From: Puniceispirillum sp965657105
GTDB taxonomy: Bacteria > Pseudomonadota > Alphaproteobacteria > Puniceispirillales > Puniceispirillaceae
NCBI RefSeq assembly: GCF_965657105.1
Contig: NZ_CBFHNB010000002.1
Span: 1 to 64,000, forward strand
DNA: 64,000 bases
Direction: 5' to 3'
Both the position numbers and the translations under genes were made by a program. This document shows positions 9,312-18,730 of this stretch, piece after piece. Below the pieces are notes generated by a model, which was not told where the DNA came from, searched no databases, and saw only the letters and a program-made list of their open reading frames with translations. Each line of letters opens with the position of its first letter. Position 1 is the first letter of the stretch.

Positions 9312-10091
9312 ATGACAATGGATGAACCTGATTTTCTGGATATAAATGATAACCAGCGTATAGCTTATCACAAGATAGATGGACAAAAACCAGGTATCAT
9401 ATTTCTGTGTGGACATGGGTCTGATATGCAGGGCACCAAGTCTATTTATATGGAAAACTGGGCACGCACCCACGGACATGGATTTATCCGGTTCGATTAT
9501 CGCGGCCATGGCGCGTCGGATGGCAATTTTCTTGACTTGGCGATTTCTGACTGGACCGCAGATGCGCTGGCGGTAATTGATCACCTGACTGTGGGGCCAC
9601 AAATCCTTGTTGGCTCATCGCTTGGAGGCTGGATCATGTTGAACGCAGCTTGTCGCCGGCCAGAGCGCATTGCCGGCCTGATTGGCATTGCCGCCGCTCC
9701 CGATTTCACCAAAGAATTGATTTGGGACACGCTGGATAAGGATGCACAATCAGCCATGAAGCAATCCGGATTTCTATCGGTTCCCAACCCATATGCTGAT
9801 GAGCCTGTCATCTATCCCTATCATCTGGTTGAAGATGGTGCGGCACATTTGCATCTACAAGGCGACACGATCAAGATCACTGCGCCAGTGCGGCTGTTGC
9901 ATGGTATGCAGGATGAGGAGGTGCCGTGGCAGGTCGCCAGCCGGATTATGGAAAAGCTTGCTTCCGATGATGTGCTTCTGCATCTCGACAAAAACGCAAC
10001 GCATCGTTTTTCAGAACCAGCTCAGCTTGATATGCTAGGGCAAACAATCACCGATCTGGTGCGCCGCATTCAAGATAACCAAACCAAATGA
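9312..10091 (+). CDS. Alpha/beta hydrolase, ABHD10-like
   Basis: This 259-residue alpha/beta hydrolase has no signal peptide. The nucleophile elbow is GSSLGG with Ser103. The other triad members appear to be Asp201 (HGMQDEEVP) and His231 (NATHRFSE). An oxyanion/HG region lies near FLCGHGSDM. The layout resembles mitochondrial ABHD10, a de-acylating thioesterase, and its alphaproteobacterial relatives, so hydrolysis of a small ester or acyl-protein is plausible but unproven. It starts 66 bases from the divergent glycosyltransferase and stands alone as a transcription unit. Confidence 0.85.
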   Translation: MTMDEPDFLDINDNQRIAYHKIDGQKPGIIFLCGHGSDMQGTKSIYMENWARTHGHGFIRFDYRGHGASDGNFLDLAISDWTADALAVIDHLTVGPQILVGSSLGGWIMLNAACRRPERIAGLIGIAAAPDFTKELIWDTLDKDAQSAMKQSGFLSVPNPYADEPVIYPYHLVEDGAAHLHLQGDTIKITAPVRLLHGMQDEEVPWQVASRIMEKLASDDVLLHLDKNATHRFSEPAQLDMLGQTITDLVRRIQDNQTK

Positions 10092-10119
10092 CTGCGCACA
10101 TAAAGCTGACTGAAACAGC

Positions 10120-10785
10120 CTAAAAATCGGTGTTGCTATAATAGGCTGGCGGTTTCAGACCAATCACCTGATCCGCCAGCAATTCACGGAATGACGGTCG
10201 TGACTTCATCTTAGCATACCATGTTTTGGCTTCTGGATGCTTTTCCCAATTTATGTCGCCAAGATAATCCAGAACAGAAAGATGCGCCGCCGCTGCGAGA
10301 TCTGCCAACGATAACTGTTTCCCCACCAGCCAGCTTCCCTGTTCAGCAAGCCAGTCAATATATTGCATATGGATGTTCAGATTACTGAGCGCTGCCCGAA
10401 TAACGGCTGAAGATGGCTGCCCTTCGCCAGAAAACCGTTTTATCACACGCTCAGACAATAAGGGGGTGCCAACCTCATTAGCAAACTTGACTTCAAACCA
10501 ATGTACAAGCCGCCGAATATCTGCCCGAACCGCAATATCACCCCACAGCAAGGCCGGACTTTCGCTTTCTTCGATATATTCAGCAATGACCATCGCCCCC
10601 GCAATCACGCCATGATTATCAGAAACCATAACCGGCACATCACCAGCAGGATTAAGGCGCAGAAAATCTTCATTACGCTCCCATGGTATTTCCAGCTTTG
10701 GCAAATAGACCACATCTCGCTCGGCCAGAACCAAGCGGATAAAACGCGATGCGGCGGATAGCTGATAGTGATGCAGTACATGCAT
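10120..10785 (-). CDS. Glutathione S-transferase family protein
   Basis: This is a cytosolic GST of 221 residues. The N-terminal thioredoxin-like half (HHYQLSAASRFIRLVLAE, then LNPAGDVPVMV with the cis-proline glutathione-site motif) is followed by the helical C-half (ADLAAAAHLSVLDYLGDI, the N-capping motif of GSTs). The catalytic position near Ser11 suggests a serine-type bacterial GST. It is convergent with the hydrolase (28 bases apart). The substrate is unknown. Confidence 0.88.
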   Translation of the reverse strand: MHVLHHYQLSAASRFIRLVLAERDVVYLPKLEIPWERNEDFLRLNPAGDVPVMVSDNHGVIAGAMVIAEYIEESESPALLWGDIAVRADIRRLVHWFEVKFANEVGTPLLSERVIKRFSGEGQPSSAVIRAALSNLNIHMQYIDWLAEQGSWLVGKQLSLADLAAAAHLSVLDYLGDINWEKHPEAKTWYAKMKSRPSFRELLADQVIGLKPPAYYSNTDF

Positions 10786-10925
10786 GAAATTCAGGACACC
10801 TTCATAGTCTGAAACCCGAATGGGCGTGAAGCACGATAAGCTGTAATTTTACATATAGTTATCGATTTCACCAGTTCAAAACCACCTTACAGACCATTCT
10901 GTCAAATAGAATACTACCGATGGCA

Positions 10926-11420
10926 TTACCCAACAGGGCGGACTGCTAAATCCTGCCCCGCCAAACTAGCCAAAAAACCATCCTTGAGTTCAAAGAACTG
11001 AAGCCTATCTGGCTCTATGAAACCTGGCCATTGAACATCGTATGGCGCCGCTGGAACAAATCCAAATTTCGGATAATAATCAACTTCGCCAGATACCAGA
11101 ATGGCTGGCCAATTGAAAGATTTGGCATGTGTAAGACCAGCAGACACCAATGCCTTGCCATAGCCTTTTCCCCGCAAATCAGGCCGCACAGCAAGTGGAC
11201 CAAGCAACAGAATGGGGTGTGTTCCCAGCATCACTTCCCAGAACCGTAACGATCCCACCGCAATACCATTATCACGAAGGACAAAGCACATCTCAGCTAT
11301 AGGGGCACCCGGACGCAGATTCCATACCGAGCGCGCATGCCGATTAAGGCCAAAGGCCTCATCCATCAAAGCATCGACAATCTTGGTGTCGGCATCAGTC
11401 TGTAGCGCAATTTCATACAT
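10926..11420 (-). CDS. GNAT family N-acetyltransferase
   Basis: This 164-residue protein has the GNAT fold. The acetyl-CoA pyrophosphate loop is clear at about residues 83-91 (RPDLRGKGYGKAL), preceded by the beta-4 strand LLLGPLAV and followed by a helix. The family member with LGPLAV...YPKFGF is the YhbS-like group, often annotated as a predicted N-acetyltransferase. Its substrate is unknown. It lies between the GST and gltB on the same strand but with gaps of about 70 and 140 bases, so co-transcription is uncertain. Confidence 0.85.
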   Translation of the reverse strand: MYEIALQTDADTKIVDALMDEAFGLNRHARSVWNLRPGAPIAEMCFVLRDNGIAVGSLRFWEVMLGTHPILLLGPLAVRPDLRGKGYGKALVSAGLTHAKSFNWPAILVSGEVDYYPKFGFVPAAPYDVQWPGFIEPDRLQFFELKDGFLASLAGQDLAVRPVG

Positions 11421-11476
11421 AGCGACGCTCTATACATAAAAAACGCAACAAAATGCAACAACGTTTGAGACAGGCG

Positions 11477-11500
11477 CGGCCTAAATCACCATTTAGGCCG
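11477..11500 (-). terminator. Perfect hairpin across the gltB stop codon
   Basis: CGGCCTAAAT and ATTTAGGCCG form a 10-bp perfect stem with a four-base loop, and the gltB TAA lies inside one arm. No T-tract follows on the minus strand, so it may be an RNA-stabilising 3' stem rather than a classic intrinsic terminator. Confidence 0.5.
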
Positions 11501-14500
11501 TTTGCTCAAGCGACTGCTCATGATCAATGGGCTTGTCCAATGTAGGAATAATCTCGGTCGGCACAACCTGCCAGAAATTTCCAATCTCAGAGTCCCATTC
11601 ATTAAGTAAGCGCAAGGCAAGGGCTGACTCAGTCTGTTTGGCATGGTCTTCAACCAAGCCACGAAGCTTATCCGCCCAATGGGTATTGGAAATACGGATA
11701 ATTTCAAGAGTTGCCGGATTAACCCGGTCGCGGAAGCTACCTGCCTTGTCATAAATAAACGCCATACCACCTGTCATGCCAGCCCCAAAATTATTGCCAA
11801 CTTCACCAAGGATAACAACATTACCACCTGTCATATATTCACACGCATTCGAGCCGCTACCCTCAACAATAGCTGTGGCACCCGAATTACGAACACACAA
11901 GCGTTCACCAGCCCGGCCAGCGGCATAAAGTTGCCCAGAGGTCGCGCCATAAAGAACCGTGTTACCAATAATGGTATTTTCACTAGCATTGTAAGTAACT
12001 GATCCAGCTGGCCGAACCACGATCATACCGCCAGATAGGCCTTTACCGACATAGTCATTCGCATCACCAATCACATCAAGGCGCAGTCCTTGGGTGGCAA
12101 AAGCACCGATTGACTGACCCGCCGACCCACGAAGCCGGACTGAAATATGCCCAGGCTTTAGGCCCGTCATACCGAACCGGCGCACAATATGCGATGATAA
12201 GCGGGTGCCAATCGCGCGCTGGGTGTTTTCGATATTATAGGAAAGCTGCATTTTTGATCCATATTCGAGCGCCTGGCTGGCATCCTTTACCATCAAGGCA
12301 TCAAGTGTGTCCGGCACTTCAGTACGTGGTTTGTCACGGGCACTAATTTCGGCCTTATCCGCATCAGCACGGACAAGAATCGGATTTAAATCCAGATCGT
12401 CAAGCGCCGCATCGCCCCGGCTTACCTGGCTTAGCAAATCAGTCCGGCCAATAACATCTTCAAGCGAGGTAAAGCCAAGTGACGCCAAGATTTCGCGCAC
12501 TTCTTCGGCAAGATGTGTAAATAGCTGGACAACTTTTTCCGGCGTCCCTTCAAATTTCGCCCGCAGATCATCGCGCTGGGTACAGACACCAACTGGACAG
12601 GTGTTTGAATGGCACTGTCGCACCATAATACAGCCCATGGCGATCAGCGATGATGTGCCAATGCCATATTCATCAGCCCCCAGCATTGCCGCCATGACAA
12701 TATCACGCCCTGTTTTCAATCCACCATCGGTACGCAAAACAACCTTATTGCGTAAATCATTCATCGATAGAACCTGATGCACCTCGGACAGACCCATTTC
12801 CCAAGGCAAGCCAGCATATTTGATCGAAGATTGCGGGCTAGCACCAGTGCCACCGCCATGACCCGAAACCAGAATGGCATCAGCCTTGGCCTTGGCAACA
12901 CCAGCGGCAATCGTACCGATACCTGTTGACGCTACCAGCTTGACGCATACTTTTGCGTCGGGATTAATCTGTTTGAGGTCATAGATAAGCTGTGCCAGAT
13001 CCTCAATCGAATAGATATCATGATGCGGCGGTGGTGAAATCAAAGTTACACCTGGCGTTGCGTGCCTTAGGCGGGCAATCAAGCTATCAACTTTGATGCC
13101 TGGCAATTGTCCACCTTCACCAGGCTTTGCCCCTTGCGCAATCTTGATCTCGATTTCCTGACAATTGTTCAAATATTCGGCAGTTACACCAAATCGACCA
13201 GACGCAATCTGTTTGATCGCACTTGACGGATTGTCACCATTTTCACGGAGTTTGAAACGGGAAGGGTCTTCGCCGCCCTCACCAGAATCTGACTTTGCGC
13301 CAATACGGTTCATCGCAATCGAAAGGGTTTCATGCGCTTCGGGGCTGAGAGCACCTAGCGAAATACCCGGTGACACCAACCTTTTGCGGATATTTGTAAT
13401 CGATTCTACACTTTCGATCCCAACAGCGTCACCACCAGGCTTAAAGTCTATCAGATCACGTAAATTCACCGGCCCCTGCCCATCAACAAGGCTGGAATAT
13501 TTCTTCCAGCTGGCAAAGGAACCTGTATCACAGGCATGTTGCATCGCATGGATCAGCTGGCCATCAAAAGCATGTCGCTCGCCCGATTTACGGAACCGGA
13601 AAAACCCACCAACAGGCAACGTTACATTATCATGTGCAAAGGCTTTTTGGTGCATGTCCAGAATGCGGGTGCGAATACCTGTCAATCCAAGACCAGACAC
13701 GCGCGATGTCATGGTTGGAAAATATTTGGCTACCAGCGCACGCGATAGACCCAGAGCTTCAAAGTTATAGCCGCCGCGATAGGAGGCAATAATTGAGATA
13801 CCCATCTTCGACATGATTTTCAGCAAGCCATCTTCAACAGCTTTGCGGTAATTACCAACCGCATCAGTAACGGTTAAGTTCGGCAGCAGACCACGTTCAT
13901 GACGCTCGGCGATCGCTTCTTCAGCGATATAGGCATTGACGGTTGTGGCACCAACACCGATCAAAACGGCAAAATGATGCACATCAAGACATTCACCCGA
14001 AGCCACATTAACCGAAGCGAATGTGCGTAATTGCTGGCGGACTAGATGCGAATGAACAGCACCTGTTGCCAGTATCATAGGAATCGCAACGCGCGTTTCA
14101 GAGGCTGCGCGGTCCGTGAGCATAACATGTTCACAGCCTGACCGAACCGCTTCCTCGGCTTCTGCCTGAATACGTTCAATCGCAGTGGTGAAGTCATCTG
14201 CCTCGCCATCAGCGTCAAAGGTGCAGTCAATATGCGACGCCTTCTTACCAAGATGCAGACATAGAGCATCCCATTCAGGAATCGTCAGCACCGGAGAATT
14301 AAGTAATAGATGATCACATTGCGTTGGTGACTCATCAAGAATATTGCCAAGATTGCCAAGTCGGGTGCGCAAGCTCATCACATGGCGTTCACGAAGCGAG
14401 TCGATCGGCGGGTTTGTGACCTGCGAAAAATTCTGCCGGAAGAAATGATGTAGCCCACGATAGCGGCTCGAAAGCACCGCAAGCGGCGTATCATCACCCA

Positions 14501-16040
14501 TTGATCCAATAGCTTCTTTGCCCGTTTCGGCCATGGGTTGTAGGACAAGTTCCATATCTTCCATAGTCCAGCCAGCCATCATCTGACGGCGGCGAGCATC
14601 CATCACCGGCAAGCGTTCTGCACCCTTACCACTAGCCTTTGCCAACACCGTATCCATCTGCTCGGCACGGCCAATCCACTTGCCATAATCATTTTGCTCA
14701 GCCAATGCGTCTTTTAATTCATCGTCACGATACAGCTTGCCTTCGGCTAGATTGATACCAATCATCTCGCCTGGACCAAGACCACCACGCTCAAGGACAT
14801 TGGCGTCAGGCACAACGACCATACCTGTTTCAGACCCAGCAATTACCAGACCGTCATTGGTTACGACATAGCGCATTGGGCGCAAACCATTTCGATCCAG
14901 ACCTGCAATCACCCAGTTATTGGCATAAGCGGCGATTGCCGCCGGACCATCCCATGGTTCCATAACAGAATTACAATAGGCATAAAGCTGGGCACGCTTG
15001 CTGGTACCACTGACATCAATAGCTTCAGGAATCATCATGGTTTTGACCATCGGCAAAGCACGGCCTGCATGTCCCATAAGCTCAAATACGGCATCTAGTG
15101 CCGATGAATCCGAACTGCCTTTGGCAATGACCGGTTTCAGATCTTCGATCATATCGCCAAACAGACTCGTTTCCATGCGGTCTTCGTGACATGTCATCCA
15201 GTTCTGATTACCCCGGATCGTGTTGATCTCTCCATTATGGGCAAGCACACGAAACGGTTGTGCCAGTTTCCATGTCGGCATGGTGTTGGTCGAATAGCGC
15301 TGATGATAGATCGCAAAAGATGACACAAAACGCGTATCAAGCAGATCAGGGAAAAACGCCGTGACCTGCTCGGCAAGGAACATACCCTTATAGATGATCG
15401 AGCGACTTGATAGCGAGCAGATGTAAAAGTCGCTGATCAATTCATTCAATACGGCCTTTTCAATCCGGCGACGGACAAGATAAAGCTGAATCTCTGCTTC
15501 TTCTTCGGTCATATCTGCAGGCATTGAAAACATAATCTGTTCGATTTCGGGCCGTGTCGCATTGGCTTTGTCACCAAGCGCCTGTATATCAACCGGCACC
15601 TGACGCCACCCATAAATGAAATGGCCAAATTCCAGAATTTCCTGTTCAACAATACAACGGCATCGTTCCTGAGCCGCAAGGTCAGTGCGGGGCAAGAACA
15701 CCATACCAACAGCCAGGCGGCCACCATCATCGTCATGTCCAGTACGGGCGATATGTTCAATAAAGAAATCACGCGGAATTTCGATGTGAATCCCAGCCCC
15801 ATCACCTGTCATGCCATCGGCATCAACCGCACCGCGATGCCAAATCGCCTGTAAAGCTTCGATAGCGGCATCAACAACAGCACGATTTGGCTTGCCATTG
15901 CGGGTTGCTACAAAACCAACACCGCACGCATCATGCTCCATCTCGGGAGCATAGACACCAGCTTCGGTAAGTTTGGCCTCATTGGCCTTGCGACGGGCAA
16001 TGAAGGCGTCTGCATCAAAGTTTTTATTATCATGTGACAT
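11493..16040 (-). CDS. gltB: Glutamate synthase (NADPH) large chain
   Basis: GltB makes glutamate from glutamine and 2-oxoglutarate together with GltD. It has 1515 residues from the ATG at 16040, chosen for the GGGAG 6-7 bases upstream. Residues 1-38 form a propeptide, and Cys39 in HDACGVGFV would become the N-terminal nucleophile of the glutaminase domain. A central domain, an FMN-binding TIM-barrel synthase domain (GEGGQLPG, SGHGGGTGASP) and the Cys cluster of the 3Fe-4S centre (CIMVRQCHSNTCPVGVC) follow. The C-terminal beta-helix has the expected GxxxG-type repeats. It begins two bases after gltD, so the two are coupled. Confidence 0.98.
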   Translation of the reverse strand: MSHDNKNFDADAFIARRKANEAKLTEAGVYAPEMEHDACGVGFVATRNGKPNRAVVDAAIEALQAIWHRGAVDADGMTGDGAGIHIEIPRDFFIEHIARTGHDDDGGRLAVGMVFLPRTDLAAQERCRCIVEQEILEFGHFIYGWRQVPVDIQALGDKANATRPEIEQIMFSMPADMTEEEAEIQLYLVRRRIEKAVLNELISDFYICSLSSRSIIYKGMFLAEQVTAFFPDLLDTRFVSSFAIYHQRYSTNTMPTWKLAQPFRVLAHNGEINTIRGNQNWMTCHEDRMETSLFGDMIEDLKPVIAKGSSDSSALDAVFELMGHAGRALPMVKTMMIPEAIDVSGTSKRAQLYAYCNSVMEPWDGPAAIAAYANNWVIAGLDRNGLRPMRYVVTNDGLVIAGSETGMVVVPDANVLERGGLGPGEMIGINLAEGKLYRDDELKDALAEQNDYGKWIGRAEQMDTVLAKASGKGAERLPVMDARRRQMMAGWTMEDMELVLQPMAETGKEAIGSMGDDTPLAVLSSRYRGLHHFFRQNFSQVTNPPIDSLRERHVMSLRTRLGNLGNILDESPTQCDHLLLNSPVLTIPEWDALCLHLGKKASHIDCTFDADGEADDFTTAIERIQAEAEEAVRSGCEHVMLTDRAASETRVAIPMILATGAVHSHLVRQQLRTFASVNVASGECLDVHHFAVLIGVGATTVNAYIAEEAIAERHERGLLPNLTVTDAVGNYRKAVEDGLLKIMSKMGISIIASYRGGYNFEALGLSRALVAKYFPTMTSRVSGLGLTGIRTRILDMHQKAFAHDNVTLPVGGFFRFRKSGERHAFDGQLIHAMQHACDTGSFASWKKYSSLVDGQGPVNLRDLIDFKPGGDAVGIESVESITNIRKRLVSPGISLGALSPEAHETLSIAMNRIGAKSDSGEGGEDPSRFKLRENGDNPSSAIKQIASGRFGVTAEYLNNCQEIEIKIAQGAKPGEGGQLPGIKVDSLIARLRHATPGVTLISPPPHHDIYSIEDLAQLIYDLKQINPDAKVCVKLVASTGIGTIAAGVAKAKADAILVSGHGGGTGASPQSSIKYAGLPWEMGLSEVHQVLSMNDLRNKVVLRTDGGLKTGRDIVMAAMLGADEYGIGTSSLIAMGCIMVRQCHSNTCPVGVCTQRDDLRAKFEGTPEKVVQLFTHLAEEVREILASLGFTSLEDVIGRTDLLSQVSRGDAALDDLDLNPILVRADADKAEISARDKPRTEVPDTLDALMVKDASQALEYGSKMQLSYNIENTQRAIGTRLSSHIVRRFGMTGLKPGHISVRLRGSAGQSIGAFATQGLRLDVIGDANDYVGKGLSGGMIVVRPAGSVTYNASENTIIGNTVLYGATSGQLYAAGRAGERLCVRNSGATAIVEGSGSNACEYMTGGNVVILGEVGNNFGAGMTGGMAFIYDKAGSFRDRVNPATLEIIRISNTHWADKLRGLVEDHAKQTESALALRLLNEWDSEIGNFWQVVPTEIIPTLDKPIDHEQSLEQTA

Positions 16041-16042
16041 TG

Positions 16043-17494
16043 TTAGCTCCCTGATCCAACACGGCGTGGCGCATTGGCCTCTGCCTGCTGCATGATCCAT
16101 GCATCAATTTGTTCAGCCGCATCGCGCCCATCGCGGACACCCCATACAACCAAGGACGCGCCGCGCACGATGTCACCAGCTGCAAATACACCTTGCTGAC
16201 TGGTCATCATGGTTTTCCAATCAATGCTGATCGTGCCCCATTTAGACACGCTCAATCCATCATCACCGAACATTTTCGGCATATCCTCTGGATCAAAACC
16301 AAGCGCTTTGACAACCAGATCAGCTGGCATGTCATGCGAAGATCCTTCAATAACTTGCGGCACTTGGCGTCCAGTTGCATCTGGTTGTCCCAAATGAATT
16401 GACTGGGCTTGCACCGCAGAAACCTTATCATCCCCTAAAAAGGCCTGTGGTGCTGAAAGCCATTTGAAAACAACACCTTCTTCTTCGGCATTCTGCACTT
16501 CACGCTGCGAGCCCGGCATATTCGCCTTGTCTCGACGATACAGACAGCTGACCGATTTGGCTTTTTGACGGATTGCGGTACGGACACAATCCATCGCCGT
16601 ATCACCGCCGCCAATAACCACGACATTCTTACCTGCCGCATTCAGCTGGCCATCCTCAAATGCGGGTACATCATCACCAAGGCTTTTGCGGTTTGAGGCC
16701 GTCAAATAGTCAAGTGCTGGCACAATACCACCAAGACCGCTTCCCGGCGTGCTGATATCACGGGCTTTATAAACCCCCGTTGCCACCAGAATTGCGTCAT
16801 GCTTTTTGCGGATATCGCTAAAAGTAATATCAGCCCCAATATCAACATTAAGATGAAAATGCACGCCACCATCACGAAGTAATTGACCACGGCGCTCAAC
16901 GATTGATTTTTCCAGCTTGAAACCGGGGATTCCGTAAATCAGCAAGCCACCGATTCTGTCGTAACGATCATAGACATGCACTTGATAGCCCCGGTGACGC
17001 AACATTTCGGCTGCCGCCAAACCGGCTGGTCCAGCGCCGATGATGCCCACAGATTCGTCAAGCTCGACACGCGGCGCGGCAGGCTTGACCCACCCTTCGG
17101 CAAAGGCGGTTTCGGTTATGTGTTTTTCAACCGCACCAATGGTGACTGATTCGAATCCCTTTTCAATAACACAACTGCCCTCACACAAACGATCCTGCGG
17201 ACAAATACGGCCACAAATTTCAGGGAAATTATTGGTTTGCGACGATAATTCATAGGCTTCCTGCATCCGCCCTTCGGCTGTCATCATCAACCAATCTGGT
17301 ATGTTATTATGCAAAGGGCAATTTGTTTGGCAGAATGGCACGCCACATTGTGAACAACGCGAAGCCTGTGTTTCTGCCGCCTCCACATTGAAATCATCAT
17401 AGATTTCGTCAAAATCGGCAACCCGGGCATCGGCTTTGCGCTTTGACGGCATGGCTTTTTCTGTAGCCACAAATTTCAACATTTTTGATGACAT
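16043..17494 (-). CDS. gltD: Glutamate synthase (NADPH) small chain
   Basis: GltD is the FAD- and NADPH-binding subunit that passes electrons to GltB, with 483 residues. Two N-terminal Cys groups bind 4Fe-4S centres (CSQCGVPFCQTNCP and CGRICPQDRLCEGSC). A first dinucleotide fold (GIIGAGPAGLAAAEMLR) and a second (VVIGGGDTAMDCVRTA) follow, and the C-terminal GDIVRGASLVVWG completes the FAD site. The start has AGGAGG 7 bases upstream. A consensus-like promoter lies about 115-140 bases upstream at 17608-17636. Confidence 0.98.
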   Translation of the reverse strand: MSSKMLKFVATEKAMPSKRKADARVADFDEIYDDFNVEAAETQASRCSQCGVPFCQTNCPLHNNIPDWLMMTAEGRMQEAYELSSQTNNFPEICGRICPQDRLCEGSCVIEKGFESVTIGAVEKHITETAFAEGWVKPAAPRVELDESVGIIGAGPAGLAAAEMLRHRGYQVHVYDRYDRIGGLLIYGIPGFKLEKSIVERRGQLLRDGGVHFHLNVDIGADITFSDIRKKHDAILVATGVYKARDISTPGSGLGGIVPALDYLTASNRKSLGDDVPAFEDGQLNAAGKNVVVIGGGDTAMDCVRTAIRQKAKSVSCLYRRDKANMPGSQREVQNAEEEGVVFKWLSAPQAFLGDDKVSAVQAQSIHLGQPDATGRQVPQVIEGSSHDMPADLVVKALGFDPEDMPKMFGDDGLSVSKWGTISIDWKTMMTSQQGVFAAGDIVRGASLVVWGVRDGRDAAEQIDAWIMQQAEANAPRRVGSGS

Positions 17495-17607
17495 CGCTGC
17501 CTCCTATAGATACCTGCACATAGATGCCTGCACATAAATTCCGACACAATCGGGCGCCACACTGTGATAGCGCGCGCCTCAGAATAAAAGTCAATAAGTA
17601 TTACCTT

Positions 17608-17636
17608 TTTATACCTAGTATTTGACAAAGCGTCAA
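17608..17636 (-). promoter_or_regulatory. Sigma70-type promoter for gltD-gltB
   Basis: On the minus strand a TTGACG (17636-17631) is separated by 17 bases from TATAAA (17613-17608). It reads toward gltD, leaving a leader of about 105 bases. Both boxes match the housekeeping consensus well. Confidence 0.6.
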
Positions 17637-17792
17637 GCAATGCAGGTGATTAGGCTTGATATTGCTGATTTTAGTCTCAAATCGGTATTATTATGGTGAT
17701 AATGGCTGTGAATGTGACTGTGAGTGTCGCTGTGAGTTGCGTAATAGAGGCAAGTTCGATAAGAACAATCTCAAAGTCCAGCGTGTCCGGTA

Positions 17793-17818
17793 CGATTACC
17801 CGGGACGATTACCCGGGA
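17793..17818. repeat. Tandem 13-bp repeat upstream of uppP
   Basis: Two exact head-to-tail copies of cgattacccggga lie in the 395-base spacer between the divergent gltD and uppP genes. The rest of the spacer holds the gltD promoter and a GTGA-rich stretch at 17700-17745, and no gene was seen in it. Confidence 0.7.
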
Positions 17819-17889
17819 CTTTTACTGTGCAATTGCGTTTCAAACCGCCATCTAGGCAGATATGGCCCTGAAATAGAGAAGCTTAACTA

Positions 17890-18696
17890 ATGCCAATTTT
17901 TATGATCATTCTTGTATCGCTTGTGCAGGGCGTAACTGAGTTTCTGCCTATATCATCTTCCGGGCATCTGGTTTTGCTTCCAGTTCTAACCGACCAGCCC
18001 TATCAAGGGCGAACAATCGATGTCGCCGCGCATGTTGGCACCTTCTTTGCGGTACTGTTTTTTTTACGCGCGGACATTACGCGCATCATTATCGGCATCC
18101 TTAGTTTTGGCAAACATAACCCAAATGATGCCCAGCTTGGTCTGATGCTGATGACGGCCACAATACCTGTTATTGGCGCAGGGCTATATGTTAATTATGC
18201 CAACTGGAACTGGCTGATAATGATTGAAACGCTGGCATGGTCTAATCTACTCTTTGCCGTTTTACTGTGGGGTGCTGATCGCTATGGTCTGGCGATGAAA
18301 ACCATGAATGACATGCGTTTTTCGCCTGCCATATTCATTGGCTTGGCGCAGATTTGTGCGCTGGTTCCTGGCGCATCGCGTTCAGGTGTCACCATGACAG
18401 CCGCGCGCATGCTAGGCTTTGACCGCATTACCGCAGCACGGTTTTCGTTGTTATTGTCTTTGCCAACGATCGCAGGTGCCGGCATTCTAAAAACCCGCGA
18501 CCTCGTCAAAGATGGCGATCTCGCGCTGGGAAGCGACGCAGCGTTGGTGGCTTTGCTTTCGGGCCTTATGGCATTCCTAGCCATGCGGGCAATGATGGCA
18601 TGGCTGGCGCGCGCCAATTTCAATATTTTTGTCTATTACCGGCTGGTGCTTGGCGCCGCTTTGATTTGGGCAATCCAGAGCAACATGTTCGCATAG
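17890..18696 (+). CDS. uppP: Undecaprenyl-diphosphatase
   Basis: UppP (BacA) dephosphorylates undecaprenyl pyrophosphate to recycle the lipid carrier for peptidoglycan and surface polysaccharides. It is an inner-membrane protein of 268 residues with about eight hydrophobic helices. The two family signatures are present: QGVTEFLPISSSGH near the N-terminus, holding the catalytic Glu and Ser, and PGASRSG in the second half. The gene is divergent from gltD and convergent with the NDUFA9-like gene. Confidence 0.97.
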   Translation: MPIFMIILVSLVQGVTEFLPISSSGHLVLLPVLTDQPYQGRTIDVAAHVGTFFAVLFFLRADITRIIIGILSFGKHNPNDAQLGLMLMTATIPVIGAGLYVNYANWNWLIMIETLAWSNLLFAVLLWGADRYGLAMKTMNDMRFSPAIFIGLAQICALVPGASRSGVTMTAARMLGFDRITAARFSLLLSLPTIAGAGILKTRDLVKDGDLALGSDAALVALLSGLMAFLAMRAMMAWLARANFNIFVYYRLVLGAALIWAIQSNMFA

Positions 18697-18730
18697 GTGC
18701 TCATATTCTGGCATCAATTCGCACCACAAA

